Of a DNA stretch of 11,911 nucleotides, positions 1 through 7,167 are shown in pieces. The first letter of the stretch is position 1. Each line of letters starts with the position of its first letter. Origin of the DNA: Mariprofundaceae bacterium (GTDB taxonomy: Bacteria > Pseudomonadota > Zetaproteobacteria > Mariprofundales > Mariprofundaceae); NCBI GenBank assembly GCA_027075825.1, contig JALSZZ010000154.1:1-11911 (forward strand). Reading direction: 5' to 3'. Under the pieces are notes generated by a model. It saw only the letters and a list, made by a program, of their open reading frames with translations, searched no databases and was not told the origin of the DNA. Position numbers and translations under genes: made by a program.

Positions 1-466
1 CACCGGTAATGCCCAGACGTTTGAAATCTTCGCGTTGCAGGTCAATCTGCGTCTGCGCATATTCGCGACACAGGCGACGGAATTCAGTGGCGCTGACATC
101 TTCCGGTTTGCGTTTTTTCTTGCGCAGTTGCTCTTCCACTTTCAATTCGATCGGCAAACCATGGCAATCCCAGCCCGGCACATAAGGCGCATCAAAGCCC
201 ATCATCGAACGCGAACGCACCACAATATCTTTCAGCACCTTGTTGACAGCATGACCAATATGAATGCTGCCATTGGCATAAGGCGGGCCGTCATGCAACA
301 CAAAACGTGGCGCTCCCTTGCGCGCCTGGCGAATACGGGCATGCAAATCGTCATCCTGCCATTGTTGTAAAATAGCAGGTTCACGTTTAGGCAGGTTGCC
401 ACGCATGGGAAAATCCGTCTTGGGCAGGAACACGGTCGGGCGATAGTCAAAAGCAGAATCGGACAA
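1..466 (-). CDS. ileS: Isoleucyl-tRNA synthetase, N-terminal part (cut by window edge)
   Basis: Class I aminoacyl-tRNA synthetase that charges tRNA-Ile in the cytoplasm. Only the first 155 codons are present; the gene runs off base 1. Visible motifs are GPPYANG (residues 60-66), the ATP-binding HIGH tetrapeptide (69-72) followed by AVNKVLKD, and [11 protein letters not shown] (97-107), all typical of IleS rather than ValS or LeuS. I place the start at TTG (466-464): an in-frame TGA lies three codons upstream, no in-frame ATG precedes the conserved [12 protein letters not shown] stretch, and a GAGGA Shine-Dalgarno site (477-473) sits six bases before the TTG. In many proteobacteria ribF lies directly upstream of ileS; here the next gene upstream is a glycosyltransferase of the polysaccharide cluster. 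Identification is near certain; the TTG start is well supported. Confidence 0.97.
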   Translation of the reverse strand, partial: MSDSAFDYRPTVFLPKTDFPMRGNLPKREPAILQQWQDDDLHARIRQARKGAPRFVLHDGPPYANGSIHIGHAVNKVLKDIVVRSRSMMGFDAPYVPGWDCHGLPIELKVEEQLRKKKRKPEDVSATEFRRLCREYAQTQIDLQREDFKRLGITG

Positions 467-498
467 TGCAAATCCTCACACAGGTCTGGCATGAAATA

Positions 499-515
499 CG
501 ACGAAGACTTCGTCG
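499..515 (-). repeat. 17-base perfect palindrome in ileS leader
   Basis: CGACGAAG and CTTCGTCG flank a single central base, 33 bases upstream of the ileS start codon. In RNA this would form a stem of seven or fewer pairs with a tiny loop. It is not followed by a U-run on the minus strand, so it does not look like an intrinsic terminator. It could be a leader hairpin near the ribosome binding site or a dyad binding site for a protein. Confidence 0.6.
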
Positions 516-636
516 CCAATAGCGGACAACACACAGCCGTCCCCGTCCATGCGGGAACAAACGTGCAGGCTCCGCCTCACACATTCATGCCAAAGCCAGA
601 AAATGGGCCGCAGTATAAGCAATTTCGCGGTAATGT

Positions 637-666
637 ATAATAGGAATCGACCAGTCACCAGGTGAA
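637..666 (-). promoter_or_regulatory. Candidate ileS promoter with overlapping palindrome
   Basis: On the minus strand TTCACC (666-661, 4 of 6 to the sigma70 -35) is followed after 18 bases by TATTAT (642-637, 5 of 6 to the -10). The palindrome TCACC-x-GGTGA (655-665) overlaps the -35 and could be an operator. A transcript from here would carry a leader of roughly 165 bases before the ileS TTG. This is a match by eye; other hexamers in the spacer are nearly as good. Confidence 0.25.
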
Positions 667-741
667 ACAGGCAAGTCTGAGTTACGAACTGAGAGACCTG
701 AATTCGCATTATAGGTGCAACTGTTTTGGCACAGGATTACT

Positions 742-1863
742 TCAGTTCAGAGTGCTGATTTTCTTACAAATTTCGATATACCTTTGCGCAGCAATCTCCC
801 AGGTATATTGTTCCAGTGCAAAGCGGCGGCCTGTCGCGCCCATCTTATGCCGCAATGCCACATCCGCCTGCAATTCACCAATGTGCTCTGCCAGTGATAC
901 GGCATCCGCAGTTGCCAGTCTGGCTGCACCAGCCTCACTCAGAGCATCAAATCCGCACTGATCTGTCAGCACTACGGGAGTACCGCAAACAGCAGCCTCC
1001 AGCGCGACGATAGACATCGCCTCCTGACGCGACGGCACGACCAGCATTGATGCCCCATGACAGGCGGAGGATTTCAGCTCGCCCCCGGCATAACCGGCAA
1101 AGTGGACACGCCCCGACAAGTCAGCCGCTGCCGCTGCCTGCTCCAGCGTTTGTAACATGCCGCCATCCGGCCCGGCAAATACCAGATGCAGATGGGAAAA
1201 CTGGCCAGCAATCGAAATGAACGCCTGCAGCAGCAAATCCGGCCCCTTGATCTTATTCAAACGACCGACAAAGAGGATATAGGGAGCATCGCCAATCCCG
1301 ATTTTTTGGCGAAACAGGCCTGCATCATCAAAGGCAAAATCGTCCGCTCTGACTCCGTTGGGGATATGGAAGATACGCTCGGCATCGACACCATATTGCG
1401 CTAAAACCGAAGCCTCATCCGCCGCAATAGCAATGGCAGCGGAGCAGTTCCTGACCAGCGCAGCACCCACTACCCTGTTGTACCAGCGTTTAAAGCCCTG
1501 CGATCTGCCAAACAGCGGCAACGCGCCGGCGGGACAGATTACGTAGGGCGTTCGGCTTATGCGGGCCATCCAGTAGGCGAGGGCGTTGATGAACGTCCAG
1601 TGATTCATCAGGTGAATCACATCAGCCTCGCATACCATGCGATAGATCGTGCGCAGATTCGGTGCCGGCAGATACCAGCGCCGGTTCCAGCATGGTAGCA
1701 GAACAACATCATCCGACGCAGCAGGACTGCCGATATCGACGGAGAGAATGCGAGATGAAACCCCGTCCATATCCAGCATCGCCTGATGCAATTGTCGGAT
1801 ACGTTCGACTGTGCCACCGCCAGTGACCGGATCCAGACTCATATTCACATGCAGTATCTTCAT
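742..1863 (-). CDS. GT4-family (GT-B) glycosyltransferase, distal gene of cluster
   Basis: Retaining glycosyltransferase of family GT4, expected at the cytoplasmic face of the inner membrane, adding a sugar from a nucleotide donor to the lipid-linked oligosaccharide. The 373-residue protein starts MKILHVN and has a glycine-rich N-terminal loop (GGGT, 15-18), FVGRLNKIKGPDLLLQAF (198-215) opening the C-terminal Rossmann domain, and the EX7E motif of GT4 enzymes (E281 and E289) followed by CGTPVVLTD. I chose ATG 1863, whose first base begins an ATGA overlap with the stop of the SDR gene; a frame extension to 1887 adds eight residues unlike a GT4 N-terminus. The Shine-Dalgarno match is weak, so translational coupling is likely. 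It is the last cluster gene before ileS. Donor and acceptor sugars cannot be read from the sequence. Confidence 0.92.
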   Translation of the reverse strand: MKILHVNMSLDPVTGGGTVERIRQLHQAMLDMDGVSSRILSVDIGSPAASDDVVLLPCWNRRWYLPAPNLRTIYRMVCEADVIHLMNHWTFINALAYWMARISRTPYVICPAGALPLFGRSQGFKRWYNRVVGAALVRNCSAAIAIAADEASVLAQYGVDAERIFHIPNGVRADDFAFDDAGLFRQKIGIGDAPYILFVGRLNKIKGPDLLLQAFISIAGQFSHLHLVFAGPDGGMLQTLEQAAAAADLSGRVHFAGYAGGELKSSACHGASMLVVPSRQEAMSIVALEAAVCGTPVVLTDQCGFDALSEAGAARLATADAVSLAEHIGELQADVALRHKMGATGRRFALEQYTWEIAAQRYIEICKKISTLN

Positions 1864-2780
1864 GACTTGTGCTCGCGACAGGCACACAGGCGCGCAATCG
1901 CGGCCTCCAGCCCCAATGGAAACGCGAAACCGGCCCCGGACAGTCTGGCTGACGAAAATCGGGTTTTTCCATGCAGCGACTGCCCCTGCCTGATCCGACG
2001 CAAATAGTACGGCACCGCAACGGGCAGTTTCGGCCCATCATACCGGGCCATTCCCAACTTGCGCCGAGCCAGATTACAGACACCGACAACCGTATTGCGA
2101 TCATCCTCATCGCAGCCCACGAAATAGGTGCCGGAACAGTTTTCATTCACAGCAAGAAACAGTGCCGCTGCCGCCACATCCTCCGCATGCACCAGATGTG
2201 CGCATTCCGCCCCCTTCACCCATAGCGACAGTCTGCTGCGCCATCCATGCCGGAATGCCAGCGCCACAACCCCCGGTCTGTCATCATCCACCACATTGGT
2301 CGGTCGCAACATGCAGATGCGCATCGCCTGCCCCTGCATCTCCTGCAACAACTGCTCAGCCTGCCATTTGCTGATTTCATACGCATTGAATGGATGGCAT
2401 GGTGTCGCTTCATCCACCCAGATTTCGTGCGCCGGGCCGATTACACCTGCTGAACTAAGATGAATAAAACTACCCACTCCGCACTCGATCGCCTTGCGCG
2501 CCAGATGGCGAGTCGCCAGTACATTCACATCATGCATGCGTGACGAATCATGCAGTTCGGCGGCACAATGAAAAACGCACGTGGCACCCCGAAGCAGGGA
2601 ATCGACAGCATCCTCCGATGCCAGTTCACCGGCAATCACCTCACACCCATCAGGCACCACAGACTTATGATGCTGTAGTGCACGAACCTGCCAACCCTGC
2701 GCAACCAGCAGTACCACCAGCCGTCGCCCGATCATACCGGTTGCTCCGGTTACAGCAGCAATTTTGCCCGTTTTACTCAT
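1860..2780 (-). CDS. Extended SDR NAD(P)-dependent sugar epimerase/reductase
   Basis: Extended short-chain dehydrogenase/reductase of 306 residues, a family that includes nucleotide-sugar 4-epimerases, 4-ketoreductases and dihydroflavonol-reductase-like enzymes. The Rossmann dinucleotide-binding motif TGATGMIG is at 11-18, HLSSAG at 107-112, and the catalytic Y-x3-K pair at Y134 and K138 (YEISK). The start overlaps the upstream GT4 stop by eight bases (ATGAGTAA) and the stop overlaps the next GT4 start by four, so the three genes are translationally coupled. Context points to a nucleotide sugar or a lipid-linked sugar as substrate, but whether it epimerises or reduces cannot be told. The gene is GC-rich (39 G/C in 2221-2280) compared with the wzx/GT2 part of the cluster. 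Confidence 0.9.
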   Translation of the reverse strand: MSKTGKIAAVTGATGMIGRRLVVLLVAQGWQVRALQHHKSVVPDGCEVIAGELASEDAVDSLLRGATCVFHCAAELHDSSRMHDVNVLATRHLARKAIECGVGSFIHLSSAGVIGPAHEIWVDEATPCHPFNAYEISKWQAEQLLQEMQGQAMRICMLRPTNVVDDDRPGVVALAFRHGWRSRLSLWVKGAECAHLVHAEDVAAAALFLAVNENCSGTYFVGCDEDDRNTVVGVCNLARRKLGMARYDGPKLPVAVPYYLRRIRQGQSLHGKTRFSSARLSGAGFAFPLGLEAAIARLCACREHKS

Positions 2781-3864
2781 GCTCTCTCATCAGTGACGCA
2801 TACAGTGGTACGATTCTGTTCCTAGCGATATGCATCCAGTCAAAGTCCGTTACAGACGGACGCGCCCGCTTTCGCATCGTCGCCAATTCGGGATGATGGA
2901 TCAGATCGCGCAGGCCTTGCGCATACTCGCCGACCCCTACGCCGGCAAGCAGACCGTTTTGTTCATGTTCAACGAACATTCTGTTGCCAAACGTATCTGT
3001 CGCCAGAACCGGCAGCCCGCAAGCCAGATACTCCAGCGTTTTCAGAGCCGGAGCCGTGTCATAGATGCCACCGGGAATATAAGCCAGCCCGGCATCATAG
3101 CCGGGTAATGCCGCCAGCAATGCTGTGCGCTCCACCCGTCCCATAAAGCGGATTCGATCACATAGCGCATGTTCGCGCACCAGCGCTTCCAGTTGCTGGC
3201 GCTGCGAGCCTTCACCATAAATATCGAGCGATATATCGTATCTCTGCGCCACTTCGATCACCGCTTCAAGCATTCTGTCAACCTGCCGAATCAGATCCAG
3301 TGAACCGATGTAAACCAGCCTGAACGGGCGGGAAACGGGGAGAGCGTACACAGTCTCAGCTTTGGGGATGCCTGAAAAATCAACACCGGGAGGCAACCAG
3401 TGTAATGCTCGTCGTTTTCCCAACTGCGTCCATGCTGATTCGATCCCGTGTGTGGCGATCGCATCAAAGCCGACGGGTTCGAACAAATTCTTCAATCGGT
3501 GCAGGCTGCGGGGAATCCCGGTTCGTAACAACGGCGAACGTATATCCATCACATACTTTGCCTTGCACGATCTCGACATTACCCATGGAATCAATCCGCA
3601 GCCGCTATAGAGAAACACATGCACAATATCCGGCTTCAATTCACACCCCAGGCTTGAGAGCGACCGATACCATGACTGATCAGCTGTAATCTCAAAGACG
3701 CGAACACCTCGCTCGCGAAGGAATGAACCATCACCGCCAGCTTTAGCGACCATGAATACCTGATGCCCTATCTGCGCCAGGGCAGTCGGAAAGTAATGAA
3801 TGGCAGCCTCACCAAAGGCTCCCAGTATGCTATTGTGAATAAACATCAGACGTAGTGGTTTCAA
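2773..3864 (-). CDS. GT4-family (GT-B) glycosyltransferase
   Basis: A 363-residue GT-B fold enzyme, predicted cytoplasmic or peripheral at the inner membrane. The N-terminal acceptor domain includes DIVHVFLYS (79-87); the C-terminal donor domain opens at VYIGSLDLIRQVDRMLEA (184-201) and carries APALKTLEYLACGLPVLATD (271-290), the usual GT4 donor-site region. The first glutamate of a classical EX7E is not obvious, so it sits in a divergent branch. The start is TTG at 3864, with GGAA eight bases upstream; an in-frame ATG at 3846 lacks a Shine-Dalgarno site and would drop the first six residues. It is the first gene of the GT4-SDR-GT4 group and follows a 149-base spacer that may hold its promoter. 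Sugar specificity is unknown. Confidence 0.92.
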   Translation of the reverse strand: MKPLRLMFIHNSILGAFGEAAIHYFPTALAQIGHQVFMVAKAGGDGSFLRERGVRVFEITADQSWYRSLSSLGCELKPDIVHVFLYSGCGLIPWVMSRSCKAKYVMDIRSPLLRTGIPRSLHRLKNLFEPVGFDAIATHGIESAWTQLGKRRALHWLPPGVDFSGIPKAETVYALPVSRPFRLVYIGSLDLIRQVDRMLEAVIEVAQRYDISLDIYGEGSQRQQLEALVREHALCDRIRFMGRVERTALLAALPGYDAGLAYIPGGIYDTAPALKTLEYLACGLPVLATDTFGNRMFVEHEQNGLLAGVGVGEYAQGLRDLIHHPELATMRKRARPSVTDFDWMHIARNRIVPLYASLMREHE

Positions 3865-3961
3865 TTGTCAGATTCCGTAATTAGTTTATCGACTGCCTGT
3901 AAATTAAACAGGTGTATTTTCCAGTTCATCAGATATGCATGATTAACATGGTTACGCTTTA

Positions 3962-3989
3962 ATATTAAAACAGGGTATATGACGATCAA
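3962..3989 (-). promoter_or_regulatory. Candidate promoter for the GT4-SDR-GT4 group
   Basis: On the minus strand TTGATC (3989-3984) and TAATAT (3967-3962) are separated by 16 bases, each matching the sigma70 consensus at four of six positions. The -10 lies in the AT palindrome TTTAATATTAAA, and the pair overlaps the candidate terminator hairpin. A transcript would have a leader of about 90 bases before the TTG start at 3864. Confidence 0.25.
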
Positions 3990-4001
3990 TGTGAACCCTG
4001 T
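3970..4001 (-). terminator. Weak candidate terminator after the GT2 gene
   Basis: On the minus strand ACAGGGT (4001-3995) pairs with ACCCTGT (3976-3970) across an 18-base spacer that can itself form a small TGA/TCA stem; the second arm runs into four Ts. It begins 12 bases after the GT2 stop codon. The stem is short and the loop long, so termination would be partial at best. Confidence 0.3.
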
Positions 4002-4013
4002 AATGTGTATGTA

Positions 4014-4856
4014 TCAGGATATCCCTGCCATTTTTTTTATGGTTGCCCTTAAGGCTGCCAGTTTCTCCGAGGAAAGAATGATATGCAAGGGAATGCGTAA
4101 ACTCAGGGAGAGCCTAGTGGGAATATCAGGTACATGCCTGACAAACTGATAGTAATATTTTATTTTACCCGACAAGCCATATGTTTTTCTTAGTCTGATG
4201 CTTTCCTGGTCTGCATGCCGACGGTACCAGACAACAGGTCCTGATATTCCCCTGAGGGCCCCATGCTTCAAAACTTCAAGTAGCAGAATATGATCTTTGC
4301 CCAGACAATCGGTAGCCATCACCGAATCCATAGCCTGCTCCAAGGCAGTTTTGCGAAACAAAGCATAAGTGTACATTGCCTTACTCGTCCAGTTCATAAA
4401 AAAATCAAGATAATCACCTTGCCGAAAAGAAGGGAGAAGAGAGGAATCACTCCTGACAAATTCGCCTGTTTCGGATTGATCCAGAAAACCGGTTTCACCT
4501 GTTACCCCGGCATCATCATCCTGCATTTCATTCACCAGTTGCTCCAGCCAGTCAGATGACCACACATCATCACAGGCCGCCCACATGAAATATTCACATT
4601 TTGCTTCTCTCAGAACAAAGCGAAAATTATTGAGCGAGCCAAGATTCTCATTTTGACAAAAATATCGGATTCTGGCATCCTGTTTTTCATATCGCTGGCA
4701 AATCGCATCCGTTTCATCCTCTGATGCGTTGTCTGATATAATCAGTTCAAAAGCCTCAAATGACTGCCCAAGCAGTGACTCAATAGCTTCTTCAATAAAT
4801 GCACTTCCGTTATAAACCGGCATTCCAATGCTCACCACAGGGTTATCTCTGTTCAT
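4014..4856 (-). CDS. GT2-family (GT-A) glycosyltransferase
   Basis: Inverting glycosyltransferase of family GT2, about 280 residues, predicted to work on the cytoplasmic side of the inner membrane. The N-terminal GT-A domain begins VVSIGMPVYNGSAFIEEAIESL (7-28), with ELIISDNASEDET (37-49) contributing D42 for nucleotide binding and the DXD-like AACDDVW (93-99) placing the metal-binding aspartates at D96-D97. I start it at ATG 4856: this gives an ATGA overlap with the wzx stop, an AGGA site six bases upstream, and a normal GT2 N-terminus. The frame is open to 4976, but the 40 extra residues (MANSYDARIIGG...) lie antiphase inside wzx and resemble nothing. A basic tail (KMAGIS end) follows a moderately hydrophobic segment. 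It is the last gene of the upstream operon. Donor sugar is unknown. Confidence 0.93.
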   Translation of the reverse strand: MNRDNPVVSIGMPVYNGSAFIEEAIESLLGQSFEAFELIISDNASEDETDAICQRYEKQDARIRYFCQNENLGSLNNFRFVLREAKCEYFMWAACDDVWSSDWLEQLVNEMQDDDAGVTGETGFLDQSETGEFVRSDSSLLPSFRQGDYLDFFMNWTSKAMYTYALFRKTALEQAMDSVMATDCLGKDHILLLEVLKHGALRGISGPVVWYRRHADQESIRLRKTYGLSGKIKYYYQFVRHVPDIPTRLSLSLRIPLHIILSSEKLAALRATIKKMAGIS

Positions 4857-6409
4857 TTGATGTCCTTTGTTTCTTTTCTCATCCCTTGCAGCAATTGTCG
4901 CAATTCTGGCATCATCATAAATGTCAGCAAAAAAGTGATCACCCCCAATGATCCGAGCATCATAAGAATTTGCCATCTGTTCTCAATCGCCAGGAGATGA
5001 TCCATTAAAAATCTGACTGATAACAGAAAGCTGCTCAGGATGAGTGTCGGCAAAAAAAGAGCAGAAAAAAACCAGTGCTTCCATTTTCCCACATGAAGAT
5101 GTCTGTGCATGACAGGTAGTCCCAGAAGTACATATCCGCATGTTACCAGCAACCAGGCAAAAGCAGCCCCTTCCGGGCCAAAATGCATACCAAGAAAATA
5201 AACCGCAGGCACAATCCATAGCACTGAGCCAATATTGACATAAACCGAAAAACGCAGCCAACCACTTGCAAGCTGCAGAGAGTAGGGGATTATCACCTCG
5301 GCATGAAGCATCTTGGCCAGTGCCAGGATGGAAAGAATCACTGATGCAGCACTTGCAACTTCAATATCTCCCGTATAAGCAAAAAGCACTTCCTGCGAAA
5401 AAATTGCAAGTATAAGTCCGACAGGAATGGCAAACGCAGATGCAAGCTGACTTGCAAGCCTGTAAAAAGTGGCAAGCTCGGCTTCGGAAGTTCCGGCACC
5501 AATCATTTGAGAAAGCCGGGGGTAAACAACATTGTTAACAGGCCCGACCATCATCGCCACTACGCCCGCCATTAATGAAGCCAGCATATAATAGCCCATG
5601 ATCTTTAGCGGAAAAAGTGCACTGACAATCAATTTGTCCGCCTGAAGTAAAATCGTCCCAAGGACAGCATTGCTTCCGGTTCCGGCAACAAAAGGAAGTA
5701 TTTCCTTAAGCCTTTGCAGAGAAAACGCGGGGCGGGCTTTTGCCTTTGGCATACTGGCCCACGCTGCTATCGCAAAAACCAGGCTTGATATGACCGAAAC
5801 AATACTTTGCCAAAGGAAGAAATGTATAATATCAGCCTGGATCAGCCATAACACCAACACCGATCCCAGCCAGTTCATGATGGAAAACATCACCAGCAAT
5901 CCATTCAGCAGCAACTGACGTTGCAATCCTGTCAGGGCACCCTGATAAAGTCCTGTCGGCCATCGCAAAGCAATCACCCAGGCAATTACGAAAAGCACGT
6001 TCTCCAGCTGATCGGTTGAAAGGACTGATGTATTCAGCCAATTTCGGGAAATCCAGGAAGACGAAGATACAAGCAGTATGCCAATCAATAGTGCAGCCAG
6101 CCAATACAACACTTCAAGACTTCGCAAGGTATTGCGCATAGCCAAAGCGCCTTTTTTCCCTTTTGCTGAAAAATAAGAAAGTTCCCGGACACATGCAGAC
6201 TTCAGCCCCATCTCCAGCACGGCAAGCGACCCTTGAAGTGTGATGTAAAAACCGATCAACCCATAAGATTCAATGCCCAGGAAGTGAATATATACCGGCG
6301 TGAAGACAATGCCCAGAACCACCGGCATAAACTGGCCTGCATAATTTGCAACTACGCCCGCTTTCATGCTGGAAGGAGAATGCAAAAGCTTTCTCCTTCC
6401 GATATTCAT
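4853..6409 (-). CDS. wzx: Wzx-type polysaccharide flippase (MOP superfamily)
   Basis: Integral inner-membrane protein of 518 residues, expected to flip undecaprenyl-diphosphate-linked repeat units to the periplasm. By eye there are some twelve to fourteen hydrophobic segments, including 20-37, 47-65, 100-116, 168-190, 196-218, 268-290, 320-345, 386-405, 412-435, 446-466 and 480-500, ending in a charged cytoplasmic tail. The pattern FTPVYIHFLGIESYGLIGFY (36-55) after the first segment is typical of the polysaccharide-synthesis MOP branch. The ATG at 6409 comes two bases after the upstream stop, with GAGGAG about ten bases before it. An alternative TTG start at codon 9 (6385) has a better Shine-Dalgarno sequence (GGAAGGAG, seven bases away), which lies in a hairpin. 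The gene is AT-rich compared with ileS. No wzy polymerase is in view. Confidence 0.93.
   Translation of the reverse strand: MNIGRRKLLHSPSSMKAGVVANYAGQFMPVVLGIVFTPVYIHFLGIESYGLIGFYITLQGSLAVLEMGLKSACVRELSYFSAKGKKGALAMRNTLRSLEVLYWLAALLIGILLVSSSSWISRNWLNTSVLSTDQLENVLFVIAWVIALRWPTGLYQGALTGLQRQLLLNGLLVMFSIMNWLGSVLVLWLIQADIIHFFLWQSIVSVISSLVFAIAAWASMPKAKARPAFSLQRLKEILPFVAGTGSNAVLGTILLQADKLIVSALFPLKIMGYYMLASLMAGVVAMMVGPVNNVVYPRLSQMIGAGTSEAELATFYRLASQLASAFAIPVGLILAIFSQEVLFAYTGDIEVASAASVILSILALAKMLHAEVIIPYSLQLASGWLRFSVYVNIGSVLWIVPAVYFLGMHFGPEGAAFAWLLVTCGYVLLGLPVMHRHLHVGKWKHWFFSALFLPTLILSSFLLSVRFLMDHLLAIENRWQILMMLGSLGVITFLLTFMMMPELRQLLQGMRKETKDIK
6371..6400 (-). repeat. Perfect 10-bp inverted repeat at the start of wzx
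   Basis: GGAAGGAGAA and TTCTCCTTCC face each other across a 10-base spacer, within codons 4-13 of wzx. In the mRNA this hairpin would begin nine bases from the ATG (6409) and would bury the internal GGAAGGAG site that precedes an in-frame TTG (6385). It could modulate translation start in wzx. Confidence 0.7.
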
Positions 6410-6411
6410 GC

Positions 6412-7167
6412 CTATTTAACTCTCCTCAGGTATCCGTCCGGAGCCACAGTGATTTGAATTTTATGCGGAATAGATTCGTCAATTTCGAATTCGTCGTGAT
6501 CTTTGAGATATTCCCAAACAGCAGTTTTAGGATTATTACCAGGCCCCCATGGACGATCCGGGAACATCGAAGCCGGCATATCTTCAATCGCAGAATCAAA
6601 TACGATGCAATAACTGCCCACACCTACCAGAGGTGCATACGCCTGCAACTCCGCAAATACATGTTCATGAGTATGATTAGAATCAAGCACAACGAGAATT
6701 CGCTTTTTATCCTTTGCTGCAGATTTCACCTGTGTAATAATTTCCGGATCAATACTTGAACCTTCAATCATATCAATACGCCTGAACATGGGGTGCTCTT
6801 CAATTGCTTGACGATTATGGGAGCGAATCTCGATATCTATGCCCAGTACCTTAGCATCTTGTGAGCCACCGCAGGCAGCAGTCAGTTCCAACATAGAGGC
6901 ATAAAAAATCAGGGATCCACCATGAGCTATCCCTGTTTCGATAATTAAATCAGGTTTAACATCCCAAATAATTTCTTGCATTGCCACCATATCCTGAGGA
7001 AACTGAATAATTGGGCGACCCATCCAAGAGAAATTGTATGTGTAGTTATACGCTGCGGTTTCACGTTGCCAGATTCTGGACATTCCTTGAAGATCACTGT
7101 CTTTGCCTATTCGGGCGATATTCTCCTGTCTTTCTTTTTCAAAACGACTATTTCCGCTTGTTGACAT
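6412..7167 (-). CDS. CmcI/cephalosporin-hydroxylase-family SAM methyltransferase
   Basis: A 251-residue protein of the CmcI (rhamnosyl O-methyltransferase/cephalosporin hydroxylase) family, whose studied members are SAM-dependent, Mg-dependent O-methyltransferases. The SAM-binding loop is IIETGIAHGGSL (75-86), the second strand LGIDIEIR (108-115), and the conserved VLDSNHTHEHV (160-170) and VFDSAIED (189-196) segments hold the acidic and histidine residues of the active site. An N-terminal region rich in aromatics (YNYTYNFSWMGRP, 40-52) is also family-typical. The ATG at 7167 has GGAGGG upstream and lies within the last 20 bases of wbqC-like, an overlap suggesting coupling. In a sugar cluster the likely substrate is a hydroxyl of the growing oligosaccharide or of a nucleotide sugar, which is inference. 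Confidence 0.9.
   Translation of the reverse strand: MSTSGNSRFEKERQENIARIGKDSDLQGMSRIWQRETAAYNYTYNFSWMGRPIIQFPQDMVAMQEIIWDVKPDLIIETGIAHGGSLIFYASMLELTAACGGSQDAKVLGIDIEIRSHNRQAIEEHPMFRRIDMIEGSSIDPEIITQVKSAAKDKKRILVVLDSNHTHEHVFAELQAYAPLVGVGSYCIVFDSAIEDMPASMFPDRPWGPGNNPKTAVWEYLKDHDEFEIDESIPHKIQITVAPDGYLRRVK

Larger units (their letters stand above)
467..741 (-). other. Intergenic leader between GT4 gene and ileS
   Basis: These 275 bases hold no convincing gene. Read on the minus strand they contain a TATAAT hexamer (713-708), a TATTAT hexamer (642-637) and a TATACT hexamer (617-612) that could serve ileS. They also hold several small inverted repeats: 677-693 (arms of 7 with one mismatch), 655-665 (TCACC-x-GGTGA) and the perfect palindrome 499-515. 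I see no strong hairpin followed by a T-run after the GT4 stop at 742, so readthrough from the sugar genes into ileS is possible. A 77-codon reading frame (709-476) starts on the TATAAT hexamer without a ribosome binding site and is probably not a gene. Confidence 0.6.
3865..4013 (-). other. Spacer dividing the cluster into two transcription units
   Basis: This is the only sizeable gap among the sugar genes, and it is AT-rich. Just after the GT2 stop it has an inverted repeat (3970-3976 with 3995-4001), then a perfect 12-base AT palindrome TTTAATATTAAA (3958-3969), a promoter-like hexamer pair, and a second short inverted repeat (3896-3912, CCTGT/ACAGG). Two imperfect copies of ATTAAA-CAGG-T-TAT occur on the plus strand near 3903 and 3964. 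No reading frame of note crosses it. Confidence 0.55.

Noticed and set aside
232..534. 100-codon minus-strand frame over the ileS start
   Set aside because: It overlaps the ileS coding frame, which has unmistakable HIGH and GPPYANG motifs; this frame is its shadow.
636..641. Plus-strand TATAAT hexamer as a promoter
   Set aside because: There is no acceptable -35 sequence at 16-18 bases and no plus-strand gene downstream.
677..693. Inverted repeat after the GT4 gene as an intrinsic terminator
   Set aside because: The stem has a C-C mismatch, is mostly weak pairs, and is not followed by a T-run on the minus strand.
476..709. 77-codon minus-strand frame between the last GT4 gene and ileS
   Set aside because: It starts on the TATAAT hexamer with no ribosome binding site, has an odd composition rich in Cys, Phe and Arg, and resembles no family I know; it most likely is leader sequence.
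4857..4976. 40-residue N-terminal extension of the GT2 protein
   Set aside because: It lies out of phase within wzx, has no GT2 similarity, and ATG 4856 has a good AGGA site and ATGA coupling.
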